NCBI GenBank assembly: GCA_036524775.1 | Contig: DATDBO010000033.1 | Coordinates: 31,427-95,426 of the forward strand | Source: VRUE01 sp036524775 | GTDB lineage: Bacteria > Actinomycetota > Thermoleophilia > Solirubrobacterales > 70-9 | DNA: 64,000 nucleotides | Direction of reading: 5' to 3' | Shown: positions 34,928 through 43,813 of the stretch, piece after piece | Numbering within the stretch: position 1 is the stretch's first letter | Layout: every line of letters starts with the position of its first letter | Notes under the pieces: model-generated | What the model was told of the DNA's origin: nothing | What the model saw: only the letters and a program-made list of their open reading frames with translations | The model's database searches: none | Translations under genes and position numbers: made by a program

Positions 34928-35700
34928 AGCTCTCGGTAGTCATCCCGGCCCAGAACGAGGAGGGCTCGGTCGGCAAGACCGTCGAAGGCTTCGTCGCCGT
35001 GCTCGACCGTGAGTCGATCGAGTACGAGATCGTCGTCGTCGACGACGGCAGCGAAGACTCGACCGCCGCCGTGGTGGAAGCGATCGGCGCCGCCAACCCG
35101 CGCGTGCGCTGCCACCCGTCCCACTACGAAAAGGGCTTCGGGATGGCAATCAGGGCAGGCCTCGACGTCTTCGCGGGCGACGCTGTGGTGATCGCGATGG
35201 CCGACGCTTCCGACGACCCGGAGGACCTCGTCCGCTACTACCGGCTGATGGAGGAAGGTTGGGACTGCGCCTTCGGGTCGCGCTTCGTCCCAGGGGCGCA
35301 GATGCACGACTACCCGCGGCTGAAGCTGACGATCAACCGGCTCGCCAACTGGTTCATCCGCATCCTCTTCCGCCATCACTACAACGACACGACCAACGCC
35401 TTCAAGGGCTACCGGCGCGAGGTGATCGAGACGATCCAGCCGCTGCTCTCCAAGCACTTCAACCTGACCGTGGAGATGCCGCTGAAGGCGATCGTCAGGG
35501 GCCACAGCTACGAAGTGATCCCGACCAATTGGACCAACCGCACCAGCGGCGAGGCGAAGCTGGCGATGAAAGAGATGGGCAGCCGCTACCTCTTCATCGT
35601 CCTCTATGTCTGGCTCGAGCACACGCTCAGCCGCGGCGACTATCGCGTCGGCCGCTCGCAGCCGCCCTCGACGAGGAGCGGCGACAAGCTGTCCACCTAG
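34924..35700 (+). CDS. GT2 glycosyltransferase, polyprenyl-phosphate hexosyltransferase-like
   Basis: 258 residues from a GTG overlapping the previous stop. LSVVIPAQNEEGSVGKTVEGF, YEIVVVDDGSEDST, GFGMAIRAGLDVF, VIAMADASDDP (acidic metal site), FGSRFVPGAQMHDYP, and NDTTNAFKGYRREVIE followed by FNLTVEMPLKAIV. This is the DPM1/GtrB-like subfamily without membrane spans of its own. It is co-transcribed with the two epimerases, so their product is its likely donor sugar. Confidence 0.85.
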   Translation: MKLSVVIPAQNEEGSVGKTVEGFVAVLDRESIEYEIVVVDDGSEDSTAAVVEAIGAANPRVRCHPSHYEKGFGMAIRAGLDVFAGDAVVIAMADASDDPEDLVRYYRLMEEGWDCAFGSRFVPGAQMHDYPRLKLTINRLANWFIRILFRHHYNDTTNAFKGYRREVIETIQPLLSKHFNLTVEMPLKAIVRGHSYEVIPTNWTNRTSGEAKLAMKEMGSRYLFIVLYVWLEHTLSRGDYRVGRSQPPSTRSGDKLST

Positions 35701-36347
35701 GCTTCCTTGCGGCCGATCACGAGGAACTGCTTGCCTAGCAGGCGCCAGGCGAACGGCAGCTTCAGATAGAGGCCCGTCAGCCGCGGCGAGGGGGGGAGGA
35801 TCCCCCGGAAGGAGTACGGAAGGTAGCGGGGGATGACCCGCACAGGCTCGAAGCCGGCCGCGTAGAGGTGCTCTTCGATCGCGACGTGGGTGAGGGCGAC
35901 GTAGTGATCCGCGCAGTCCCAGTACTCGTCCGAGCAGTAGCGGTAGTTGGGCCCCATGATCGCGATCCGGCCCCCCTCCTCCATCGCGGCGTGCATCTTT
36001 TCGAGAAAGGAGGCAATCGCCTCCTGCGTGTGCAGGTGCTCGAGGAAGTTGGAGACGAAGACACCGTCGAAGTGGTCCTCGGGCAGCTCCGCATCCATGA
36101 TCGAAGCGGTTACAACCCTGGTGTCGGGCTTGTGGACGGCCTCCGGATAGCTGACCTCGTCGATCGCCCAGGTCTCCTGGGCCGGCACGGCACCGATGAA
36201 CTCGCCCCGTCCCGCGGCCGGATCGAGGACCTTCTGCGGGCTCCCCATCAGCCCGTGGACGTGAGGGCCGATCTCCTGCCAAACGGCGATTCTGCCGTCC
36301 TGGTCGATGTCGCGAAAGCGGAAGCTGTAGAGGCGCTCGTAGTTCAT
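35697..36347 (-). CDS. SAM-dependent methyltransferase
   Basis: A 216-residue class I methyltransferase: VLDPAAGRGEFIGAVPA (about 40-56) as a degenerate SAM loop, DEVSYP, DHFDGVFVSNFLEHLHTQEAI, and GGRIAIMGPNYRYCSDEYWDCADHY. It ends with a basic hydrophobic tail (LKLPFAWRLLGKQFLVIGRKEA) suggesting membrane association. The substrate is probably a sugar of the surface polymer. Its stop overlaps the end of the convergent GT2 gene, and its start faces the next membrane-protein gene 16 bp away. Confidence 0.8.
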   Translation of the reverse strand: MNYERLYSFRFRDIDQDGRIAVWQEIGPHVHGLMGSPQKVLDPAAGRGEFIGAVPAQETWAIDEVSYPEAVHKPDTRVVTASIMDAELPEDHFDGVFVSNFLEHLHTQEAIASFLEKMHAAMEEGGRIAIMGPNYRYCSDEYWDCADHYVALTHVAIEEHLYAAGFEPVRVIPRYLPYSFRGILPPSPRLTGLYLKLPFAWRLLGKQFLVIGRKEA

Positions 36348-36460
36348 CGAGGGGCGGTTTATATGCGAATCTACCGCCCATCGTCCTGCTCCTGGTCGCG
36401 CATCTGACCCTCACTGGACTGCCCCTCGCCGCCGCATTCCTCTTTGCCGCCCGGTGCGGT

Positions 36461-38137
36461 GTGCGTCGCGTGCCGGTCCTGCTGGCCATCGGCCTCGCCG
36501 CCAGTGGAGTGGTCGGGATCCTCGGTTTCTGGGCCTACTACGGCGACCGTCTCCTCGGGGAAAGCTTCTCCTACCTCGTCCTCTTCGGTTCGATCGTGCT
36601 TGTCTGCCTCTCGCTCTACGGCGGCCACCTGAACCGCGCGCTGCTCCGCAGCCTCGCAGTGCCGTTGGCGCTATGGGCGCTCGGCTCGGCCTTCGTCCTC
36701 TTCCTCGGCTTCGCGCACGGTGGCGCCGAGACCCCGCTGGCGACGGCTGCCACCCGCTTCTCGCATCCGCTGCCGCCCGACAACGAGATTCCCAGGTTCT
36801 TCGCCGATTGGTTCTTTGCGAACGGGCACGATGGCGTGCCGGCGATCTTCCCCGGCGAATGGCACTCCAGCGACAGGCCGCCGCTGCAGGTCGGGTACGC
36901 CCTCTCCCAGCGCCCCTTCGGCTGGGACGGCGACGGGCTCAGCTACCAGGTGCTCGGCGTGGTGCTGCAGCAGCTGTGGATCGTCGGACTCTGGGCGCTG
37001 CTGCTCGCGGCGAGGATCGGCCGCGTCACCCGCGGCCTGGTGATGGCGACGGCGCTGGTAAGCGCCCTGACGATCGTCAACGCCTTCTTCGTCTGGCCGA
37101 AGCTTCTGCCCGCGGCGATGCTGTTGGCCGTTGCGGCGCTGGTGACGACCCCGCTCTGGAGCGAGGTGCGCCGCAGCCTCTGGGCAGCGGCGCTGATCGC
37201 GGGGCTCTGTGGGCTGGCCATGCTCGGCCATGGGTCGAGCGTGTTCGGCATCGTCCCGCTCGCTCTCCTCGCTGCCTACCGCGGCCTGCCAAGCCTGCGC
37301 TGGCTGGGGGTGGGCCTGGCGGTAGGAGCCGTGCTGATGGGGTCTTGGGCGGCCTTCCAGAAATACGACGACCCGCCTGGCAATCGCCTCACCAAGTGGA
37401 CGCTGGCCAGCGCGCTCGCGATCGACGACCGCAGCACCTCAGAGGCGGTCGTGGACGCCTACGACGAAGCCGGCGTCGGGGGCACGATCGACAACAAGGT
37501 CGAAAACTTCGAAACGATGGTGGGCGGGGTGGCGGCCTGGGACACCCTGGAGAACGCAGTTCGCAGCGGCGATATCGGGGAAATCGCGCGGGCGTTTCGG
37601 AGCGTCTTCTTCTTCTACCTACTGCCTTCGCTGGGGCTGCTGCTGTTGGCGCCCGTGGCAATGGCGATTGCGCGGGTTCGTGGTCCACGCCACGGCGCCG
37701 AGTGGAGCTTCGCGCTCACCTGCTTCGCGGTCTTCGCGCTCGGCTCGGTTGTCTGGGGGCTGCTGGTCTTCGGCGGCCCCGAAGACAGGACTCTGGTCCA
37801 CATCAGCTCCTACCTGCTGCCGCTGCTGGGGGTCGCCGGCGCCATCGCCGGCCTGCGGGCGACGTTCCCCCGCTTCGCTCTCGGCCTCGCCGGCGCCGCT
37901 GTGCTCCTCACCCTGGCGCTCTACGCGCCCGCGCTCGATCCGCCCTCCGACAGCGCCTACTCGCCGCTGTACCTGCTCCTCGCCGCCGCTGGCCTCGCCG
38001 GCTTTGCGATCGTCGCCATGCGGGAGGACGAGGCGGATAAGCCGCAGGCAGCCGTCGATCCGTCCGGCTTCAGGCCGACTGACGCCGCCGCCGTGGGCGC
38101 GGCAGCTGGCGGCGAGCCCAGCCGAAGTGGGAGGTGA
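36461..38137 (+). CDS. Polytopic membrane protein of the polysaccharide locus (N-terminus uncertain, likely frameshifted)
   Basis: 558 residues are readable from the GTG at 36461, with about 10-11 membrane spans. No good ribosome-binding site precedes this GTG. The same frame remains open upstream and encodes another clear membrane span (LPPIVLLLVAHLTLTGLPLA, about 36371-36430) but contains no ATG, GTG or TTG. An ATG at 36363 with a strong GAGGGG 9 nt before it lies in the wrong frame by one base. A missing base between 36366 and about 36385 would restore the reading (M-R-N-L-P-P-I-V). The body resembles GT-C or Wzy-like envelope proteins; the function is not identified. Confidence 0.65.
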   Translation: MRRVPVLLAIGLAASGVVGILGFWAYYGDRLLGESFSYLVLFGSIVLVCLSLYGGHLNRALLRSLAVPLALWALGSAFVLFLGFAHGGAETPLATAATRFSHPLPPDNEIPRFFADWFFANGHDGVPAIFPGEWHSSDRPPLQVGYALSQRPFGWDGDGLSYQVLGVVLQQLWIVGLWALLLAARIGRVTRGLVMATALVSALTIVNAFFVWPKLLPAAMLLAVAALVTTPLWSEVRRSLWAAALIAGLCGLAMLGHGSSVFGIVPLALLAAYRGLPSLRWLGVGLAVGAVLMGSWAAFQKYDDPPGNRLTKWTLASALAIDDRSTSEAVVDAYDEAGVGGTIDNKVENFETMVGGVAAWDTLENAVRSGDIGEIARAFRSVFFFYLLPSLGLLLLAPVAMAIARVRGPRHGAEWSFALTCFAVFALGSVVWGLLVFGGPEDRTLVHISSYLLPLLGVAGAIAGLRATFPRFALGLAGAAVLLTLALYAPALDPPSDSAYSPLYLLLAAAGLAGFAIVAMREDEADKPQAAVDPSGFRPTDAAAVGAAAGGEPSRSGR

Positions 38138-39713
38138 TGCGCGGCACCCCCCGGTGCAGGTTCGGATTGTTGTACGGGTCGACGGCGGCGTAGACGCGCC
38201 AGCGGTCGACCAGCCGTTCGAACTCCCACTTCTCGACCTCGGCGTTGCGGCTCGAGGACTCGAAGTGGAAGAGGACCAGATCGGGGTCGTAGACGATGCG
38301 GCGACCGCCGGCGTGGACCTTGAGGCAGTAGTCGACGTCGTTGAAGTTGACCGGGAACTCCGCCGTCAGGCCACCCAGCTCTTCGAACAGCTCGCGGCGG
38401 GTCATCAGGCAGGCGCCGGTCACGGCGAGGCAGTTGCGGGCGATGAGGACGTCGTTCATGTAGCCGGTGAAATCGCCGGAGAAGCCCCGGTAGAGGTGGC
38501 CGGGAAGGCCGTATTCGAAGCTGAGGCCGACGTGCTGGAGGCGCGTGTCGCCCCAGACGAGCTTGGCGCCGACGGCCCCGATCCCGTCGCGCTCGGAGTA
38601 CATCACCATGCGCTCGATCCACTCCGGGGTGGTGACGTCGATGTCGTCGTTGAGCAGCAGCAGGTGCTTTCCACGGCTCTGGATCGCCCCGCGGTTGATC
38701 TTGGCCGAGAAGTCGAAGGGGCCGCTGAACTTGACCAGGCGGAGGCAATCGCCGGCAATCGCCTCCAGCTCCTCCACCACCGCCGGATCGAGATCCTCGT
38801 CGACGACGCAGACGATCTCGTAGTTCTCGTAGGTCGAGCGCTCGACGATGCTGCGAACGCAGTTGACGACGAGGACCACGGGCTCGAAGCGCACGTCGCG
38901 CACCTGGCCGCCGGTGGGGATGACGATGCTGACCAGCGGCTGCTCGGTCAGCTTCGGCCGCAGGTGGAGGACGCCGGGGTCGGCGGCGTCCTGCTCGACC
39001 GCAGCGGGCAGGCCGATGCGGTCGCAGTGGGCCTGCACGGCCCGCGGCCCGGCCTCGAAGGCCCACGGCTTGGCCGCGGCGGCCGCGGCGGCCGAGGTGT
39101 CGAGGAGGCGCCAGTGGTAGAGCACCTTGGGCACGTGGACCACATCGCGCGCCCGCTCGGTCACCTTCAGCACCAGGTCCCAGTCCTGGGAGCCCTCGAA
39201 CTTGGCGTCGAAGCCGCCGACCTCGTCGACCAGCGAACGCCGCAGCACGCTGAAGTGGCAGGTGTACATCTGCGTGCGCAGCCGCTCGGGCGACCAGTCG
39301 GGCTTGAAGAAGGGCTGGGAGTGTCGCCCGCGCAGGTCGATCTTGTCCTCGTCGGTGTAGACGTAGTCGGCCTCGGGGTTGCGGTCGAGCGCCGCGGCGA
39401 CGTGGGCGAGGGCGTCCGGGTGCAGCTCGTCGTCGTGGTCGAGCAGGGCGACGAAATCGCCACTCGCCATCGCGAGCGCGTCGTTGGAGGCGGCGACGAT
39501 GCCGCCGTTGATCTCGCGGCGCTCGTAGCGGATGCGCCGATCGGCTACCTGCGCCTTCTCGAGGATCTGGCGCACGTGCGACTGCGACGAGCAGTCGTCG
39601 ACCAGGCAGAGCTCCCAATCGGCGAAGCTCTGGCGCCGTACCGAGCGCAGCGTCTTGCGCAGGACCTCGGCCTGGGTTTCGTGGACGGGCGTGAGGATCG
39701 AGAAGCGCGGCAC
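38070..39713 (-). CDS. Double-domain GT2 glycosyltransferase
   Basis: A 547-residue protein with two GT2 folds. Domain 1 (3-230): FSILTPVHETQAEVLRKTL, CLVDDCSSQ, LLDHDDELHPDAL, DEDKID. Domain 2 (about 265-510): VSIVIPTGG, IVCVVDEDLDP, LLLNDDIDVTTPEWIERMV, NFNDVDYCLKV. This is the arrangement of large rhamnosyl- and O-antigen-type transferases that add two sugars or elongate a repeat. Its 3' end overlaps the convergent membrane-protein gene by 68 bp. Given the rml operon downstream, a rhamnosyltransferase role is plausible but not shown. Confidence 0.85.
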   Translation of the reverse strand: MPRFSILTPVHETQAEVLRKTLRSVRRQSFADWELCLVDDCSSQSHVRQILEKAQVADRRIRYERREINGGIVAASNDALAMASGDFVALLDHDDELHPDALAHVAAALDRNPEADYVYTDEDKIDLRGRHSQPFFKPDWSPERLRTQMYTCHFSVLRRSLVDEVGGFDAKFEGSQDWDLVLKVTERARDVVHVPKVLYHWRLLDTSAAAAAAAKPWAFEAGPRAVQAHCDRIGLPAAVEQDAADPGVLHLRPKLTEQPLVSIVIPTGGQVRDVRFEPVVLVVNCVRSIVERSTYENYEIVCVVDEDLDPAVVEELEAIAGDCLRLVKFSGPFDFSAKINRGAIQSRGKHLLLLNDDIDVTTPEWIERMVMYSERDGIGAVGAKLVWGDTRLQHVGLSFEYGLPGHLYRGFSGDFTGYMNDVLIARNCLAVTGACLMTRRELFEELGGLTAEFPVNFNDVDYCLKVHAGGRRIVYDPDLVLFHFESSSRNAEVEKWEFERLVDRWRVYAAVDPYNNPNLHRGVPRITSHFGWARRQLPRPRRRRQSA

Positions 39714-39725
39714 GGTTACTGCTGG

Positions 39726-40007
39726 CTAGCGTCGCTGGGCCTGCAACATGCGCAGAGCGGTCCCGATCAGCTTGCCGAGGCCCGGGAGGCGGGATTCGAT
39801 CCGCCCGGCGGCGCCGGCGATCCGCTGCGAGCGGTCGTCAAGCTCGGCGAGGCGGCCCTTGGCGGCGCCGAGCTCGGCGTCCTTGCTGACCAGGAGGTCG
39901 CGCAGCCGCAGAATTTCCTCCCGCTGGTCGGCGATCTCGGCGCGCAGCTCGGACTCGCTCAGCTCCTCGGGCGGGCGAGAGCCCGTCGACGTTGCCTGCT
40001 CGGACAT
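39726..40007 (-). CDS. Small coiled-coil protein
   Basis: 93 residues from the ATG at 40007 (an ATG 24 nt upstream is possible). Residues about 15-65 (ELSESELRAEIADQREEILRLRDLLVSKDAELGAAKGRL) form a heptad-type coiled coil, followed by a basic helical tail (LGKLIGTALRMLQAQRR). No enzyme motif is present. It lies immediately upstream of and co-oriented with the double GT2 gene, and may tether or space polymerising glycosyltransferases, as coiled coils do in some chain-length systems. That role is inference. Confidence 0.6.
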   Translation of the reverse strand: MSEQATSTGSRPPEELSESELRAEIADQREEILRLRDLLVSKDAELGAAKGRLAELDDRSQRIAGAAGRIESRLPGLGKLIGTALRMLQAQRR

Positions 40008-40048
40008 CCCGGCGCAGTCTAGCCCCGTCAATACACTTCCGCCCCGCC

Positions 40049-41710
40049 ATGGACTGGGGGAGACGCAACGCGCCCGCAGTGCTGCTCGCCGCCGCTCTTG
40101 CCGGCTCGACCGCGCTGCTGCTGCTCTTCACCTGGGAGTTCACCTTCCTACAGGACACCTGGGAGTTCTTGATGAACCGGCGCGACCTCTCCGCAGACAC
40201 GCTGCTTACTCCGCACAACGAGCACCTCGTCGCCGTCCCGGTGGCCGTCGAGCAGCTTCTCCTGCGGCTCTTCGGGATGAGCTCGGCGCGACCCGAATAC
40301 GTCATCCTGGCGCTCTGCCTGGCAGCCGCCGCCCTCCTGCTCTTCCTCTACGTCAGGCGCCGGCTCGGCCCCTGGCCGGCTCTCTTCGGCGCCGTCCTGC
40401 TGCTCTTCCTCGGGCCCGCGTGGGAGGTTTTGCTCTGGCCCTTCGAGCTCACCCTGGCCGGCTCTGTCCTCTTCGGCCTGGCGATGCTGCTCCTGCTCGA
40501 CCGCGAAGACGCCCGCGGCGATGTCGGCGCCTGCGCCTGCCTCTGCCTGAGCATCGGCTGTTCCGGCGTCGGCCTTCCCTTTGCCGCGGCCGCCGCCGTC
40601 GACGTGGTGCAGAAGCGCCGCCGCCTGGGCCTCGGTCGTGCCTACCTTGTCCTCGTCCCGGCGCTGCTATTCGGGCTCTGGTACCTCGGTTGGGGGTCCG
40701 ATGCCGAAACGCATGTGTCGTTGCGCAACGTTCTCGCCTCGCCTCGCTACGTCTTCGAATCGGTTGCGGCGGCGGCGGGCTCGCTGCTCGGCCTCGGCAC
40801 GAGTCCATTCGACGGCTCGCCGGACCCGGTCTGGGGGAGAGTGATCCTCGTTGCCCTGGTCGTTGCCTTCGCCTACCGGCAGATCCGCAGGCCCGGGCTC
40901 CCGCCCGGCTTCTGGCCCGTCGCGGCCGCGGCCGCTGCGAACTGGTTCCTCACTGCCTTCAATCAAATCCCCGGCCGCGATCCGAGCTCCAGCCGCTACC
41001 AGTACGTAGGCGCCGTGTTCGTCCTGCTCCTCCTCGCCAACCTGCTCCAAGGCGTGAGCTTCGGCCGCCGCGCCCTGGCCACCGGTGCGGTCGTGACGGT
41101 GGCCGCGGTGGCGGTCAACGTGGTGGTGCTCGAGAATGGCAGGGATTCGCTGAGACAGCAATCGGTGCTCACCCAGGCGGATCTCGCCGCGATCGAAATC
41201 GCCAAGCGAACGGTCGCCCCGGAGTTCTCGCTGAACACGGAGGTCGCCGGGACGACCACCCTGATCGACGTCCAGGTTGCCAAGTATCTGCCTGCGGTCG
41301 AGGAGTACGGGTCGCCGGCCTACACGCCCGCGGAGCTCGCCGACGCCCCCGACTACGGACGGCGCCAGGCGGACATCGTGCTCTCGCAGGCGCTGCCGCT
41401 CTCGACCTTCACGCGGCTCGACGCCTACGACCCTGCCAGCCCCGGCGAGAACTGCGTTGCGCTGCCGGTGGGGGACCCGTCATCGCCCGAGGAGTTGCGC
41501 ATCTCGGCCGGCCTGACGCGAATCGAGCTGGCCCCGGGGCCGCACGCAGGCTTCTCGCTACGCCGCTTCGCCACGGGCGAATACCCGGTGATCACCGAAG
41601 GCGCCCCCGGCGGCTCGGTGACGACGCTGCGAATCCCCCGCGACCGTGCCCCCGGGTACCCGTGGTACCTGCGCGTCGAGGCCTCACAGCAGGCCCGGGT
41701 CTGTCGCTAG
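40049..41710 (+). CDS. Polytopic membrane protein, possible GT-C-like sugar transferase
   Basis: A 553-residue protein with about 9-10 membrane spans in the first 380 residues and a soluble C-terminal domain of about 180 residues. The first external loop (FLQDTWEFLMNRRDLSADTLLTPHNEHLVAVP, about 34-65) holds conserved-looking acidic and His residues, in the position GT-C enzymes use for catalysis. No known family is certain. Start: ATG 40049, divergent from the coiled-coil gene by 41 bp, so the two share a promoter region. The product probably acts at the outer face of the membrane on lipid-linked sugars. Confidence 0.65.
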   Translation: MDWGRRNAPAVLLAAALAGSTALLLLFTWEFTFLQDTWEFLMNRRDLSADTLLTPHNEHLVAVPVAVEQLLLRLFGMSSARPEYVILALCLAAAALLLFLYVRRRLGPWPALFGAVLLLFLGPAWEVLLWPFELTLAGSVLFGLAMLLLLDREDARGDVGACACLCLSIGCSGVGLPFAAAAAVDVVQKRRRLGLGRAYLVLVPALLFGLWYLGWGSDAETHVSLRNVLASPRYVFESVAAAAGSLLGLGTSPFDGSPDPVWGRVILVALVVAFAYRQIRRPGLPPGFWPVAAAAAANWFLTAFNQIPGRDPSSSRYQYVGAVFVLLLLANLLQGVSFGRRALATGAVVTVAAVAVNVVVLENGRDSLRQQSVLTQADLAAIEIAKRTVAPEFSLNTEVAGTTTLIDVQVAKYLPAVEEYGSPAYTPAELADAPDYGRRQADIVLSQALPLSTFTRLDAYDPASPGENCVALPVGDPSSPEELRISAGLTRIELAPGPHAGFSLRRFATGEYPVITEGAPGGSVTTLRIPRDRAPGYPWYLRVEASQQARVCR

Positions 41711-41717
41711 ACCGCGG

Positions 41718-42572
41718 TCAAAGCTCCTCGGCGATCCGCGGAGCTTCGCGATTGAAGATCCAGACCGCGAATACGCAGACGCCGACGTAGATGACCGCGG
41801 CCGGAATCAATCCGGCCGCCCCGCCTGCCGCCTCGGCGGCGGTGGGCGCGCCCGGTTCGAGCAGCCAGACGCGCACCTGCTCGAAGATCGGCGCCAGCGG
41901 GTTCACCATCAGCACGTGTTCGAGGGTTTCGTCACCCAGCGCTTCGATCGGGTAGAGGACCGGGGTGGCGTAGAAGAGCACCTGGGAGACGACGGTCCAG
42001 ATGATCGCCACGTCGCGGAAGCGCACGTAGAGAACCGAGAGCGCCATGCTCGCCGCGGCGGTGAAGACGAGCAACGCCAGCAGGGCGAAGGGCACGAGCA
42101 GCCAGCTCCAGCTCGGCTCGACGCCGTAGGCGAGGACGAAGACGAGGACGACGATCAGGTTGAGGCCGAGGTTGAAGGCGCCGGTGAGGGCGGTCGAGAG
42201 CGGGATCACCAGGCGTGGGAACTGGGTCTTGCGCACCACTCCCTCCTGGGTCACGACCGAGGTGACCGAGCTCTGCGTCGCTTCCGAGAAGTAGGTGAAG
42301 AGGACGATGCCGACGAGCAGCAGCACGGGGTAGAACTCGGCGATGTCGCTGCCGATTTTGAAGATCTGGGTGAAGACGAAGAGCAGCACGCCGAACAGCA
42401 TCAGCGGCCGCACCAGCGACCAGATGTAGCCGAGGACGGTGCCGAAGTACACGCGCTTGAATTCGGTGACGGAGATCAGCCAGAGCAGATCGGAGAAGCG
42501 GCGCAGGCCGCCGCCCAGGGCGGACGGACCGCGGACCTCGCGCAGCGGCCCCGTGTCGGACGAGGCCGTCAC
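41718..42572 (-). CDS. Wzm-type polysaccharide ABC transporter permease
   Basis: A 284-residue permease with six membrane spans of the ABC-2/Wzm type: YFGTVLGYIWSLVRPLMLFGVLLFVFTQIF, then FYPVLLLVGIVLFTYFSEA, LTGAFNLGLNLIVVLVFVLAYG, VSQVLFYATPVLYPIEAL and NPLAPIFEQVRVWLL. The GTG at 42572 has a very strong ribosome-binding site (GGAGGAAGG) and overlaps the wzt-like stop (GTGA), so permease and ATPase are co-translated. It exports a polyprenyl-pyrophosphate-linked polymer across the membrane. Confidence 0.9.
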   Translation of the reverse strand: MTASSDTGPLREVRGPSALGGGLRRFSDLLWLISVTEFKRVYFGTVLGYIWSLVRPLMLFGVLLFVFTQIFKIGSDIAEFYPVLLLVGIVLFTYFSEATQSSVTSVVTQEGVVRKTQFPRLVIPLSTALTGAFNLGLNLIVVLVFVLAYGVEPSWSWLLVPFALLALLVFTAAASMALSVLYVRFRDVAIIWTVVSQVLFYATPVLYPIEALGDETLEHVLMVNPLAPIFEQVRVWLLEPGAPTAAEAAGGAAGLIPAAVIYVGVCVFAVWIFNREAPRIAEEL

Positions 42573-43786
42573 CGCCCGCCTTCCTCCGTGACCTTCGCGC
42601 TGTGGGAGAAGGGCAGGGCGACAATGCCCCGCGACTGCGGCTCGCCGCCGTAGACGACGAAGTCGACCGAGTTGTGGACGTAGAGGGCGACGCCGCCGCC
42701 GACCCGGTTGACCCCGGTATGGATGAAGTAGCGGCCGGGCGCGAGCAGGTTCTCGACCTCGACGCTGAGCTCGACGCGGTCGCCGGCGGAAAGCGGCCTG
42801 GAGCCGTTCTTGGAGATGGGGGCGCCGAACTGGAAGACGCCGACGCCGTCGGCGTTGGCGATGATGAAGCCCAGGCCGATTCCGGGGAGATCGCGCATCG
42901 CCTTGAGCGAGACCCTCAGCCGGATCGGTTCGCCGTGCCCGAGGCTGAACAGGCGAGTCCCGCCCTCGTCCTCGATCCAGGCGTCGAGCAGGCGCACCTC
43001 GTCGCTGGCCTCGGAGGAGGGCTGACCGCCGGCGTCGCTCCCCCTTTCGAAGTTGAGCTGGAGGTAGTGACGTCCGACCTCGGCCGGGTCGCCCACGTGC
43101 AGGATCTCGCCGCCGTCGATCAGCAGCGCACGGTGGCAGAACGCCTCCACGGTAGCCATGTCGTGGGTAACCAGGACGACCGTTTTGCCCTGCGCTTTCA
43201 TCTCGTGGAAGGCGTCGTTGCATTTCTGCTGAAAGGCGGCGTCGCCGACGGCCAGCACCTCGTCGATCAGCAGCACGTCGGCGTCGACCTCCATCATCAG
43301 CGAGAAGGCGAGCCGCACCAGCATCCCCGAGGAGTAGTTCTTCAGCTTCAGGTCGACGAACCCCTCGAGCTCGGCGAACTCGAGCACGGCGTCGAGGCGG
43401 TCGCGGGCCTCCTGCGGGGCGAGACCCATCATCACGCCGTTGAGGACGACGTTCTCGCGGGCGGTCAGCTCGAGGTTGAAGCCGACGCCCAGCTCGATGA
43501 ACGGCGCCAGGCGGCCGGCCATCCTGATCGTGCCGGCGTCGGCCTTGTAGATGCTCGCCAGCAGCTTCAGCAGCGTGCTCTTACCGGAGCCATTGCGGCC
43601 GACGATGCCGAAGAACTCGCCCTCGCGAATATCGAAGGAGACGCCGTCGAGGGCGTGGAGCTCACGGTAATCGCGGGCGGAGAAGGGCCGCACGATCCGC
43701 TCTTTGAGCGAGTCGACCCGGTGGGTCGGTATGCGGAACGACTTGTGCAGCCCCTCGACCTCGATAGCTGTCGCGGTCGTCGGCAC
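42569..43786 (-). CDS. Wzt-type ABC transporter ATPase with C-terminal carbohydrate-binding domain
   Basis: 405 residues. N-terminal ATPase: Walker A GRNGSGKS (63-70), signature NYSSGMLVRLAF (150-161, YSSGM replacing LSGGQ as in Wzt/TagH), Walker B DVLLIDEVLAVGD, and H-loop VTHDM. A C-terminal beta-sandwich (about 265-400: RLFSLGHGEPIRLRVSL, LGFIIANADGVGVFQF, SVDFVVYGGEPQSRG) is the Wzt_C domain that recognises the modified end of the polysaccharide before export. The start is the GTG at 43786; the frame is open farther up but only as antisense of the next gene. It pairs with the permease by GTGA overlap. Confidence 0.9.
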   Translation of the reverse strand: MPTTATAIEVEGLHKSFRIPTHRVDSLKERIVRPFSARDYRELHALDGVSFDIREGEFFGIVGRNGSGKSTLLKLLASIYKADAGTIRMAGRLAPFIELGVGFNLELTARENVVLNGVMMGLAPQEARDRLDAVLEFAELEGFVDLKLKNYSSGMLVRLAFSLMMEVDADVLLIDEVLAVGDAAFQQKCNDAFHEMKAQGKTVVLVTHDMATVEAFCHRALLIDGGEILHVGDPAEVGRHYLQLNFERGSDAGGQPSSEASDEVRLLDAWIEDEGGTRLFSLGHGEPIRLRVSLKAMRDLPGIGLGFIIANADGVGVFQFGAPISKNGSRPLSAGDRVELSVEVENLLAPGRYFIHTGVNRVGGGVALYVHNSVDFVVYGGEPQSRGIVALPFSHSAKVTEEGGR

Positions 43787-43813
43787 GCCGCGGAACGGTA
43801 GCGTGGAGCCCCG

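Noticed and set aside
36363..36408. A separate 14-codon peptide from ATG 36363
   Set aside because: It has a good ribosome-binding site but is better explained as the start of the following membrane protein after a one-base loss.
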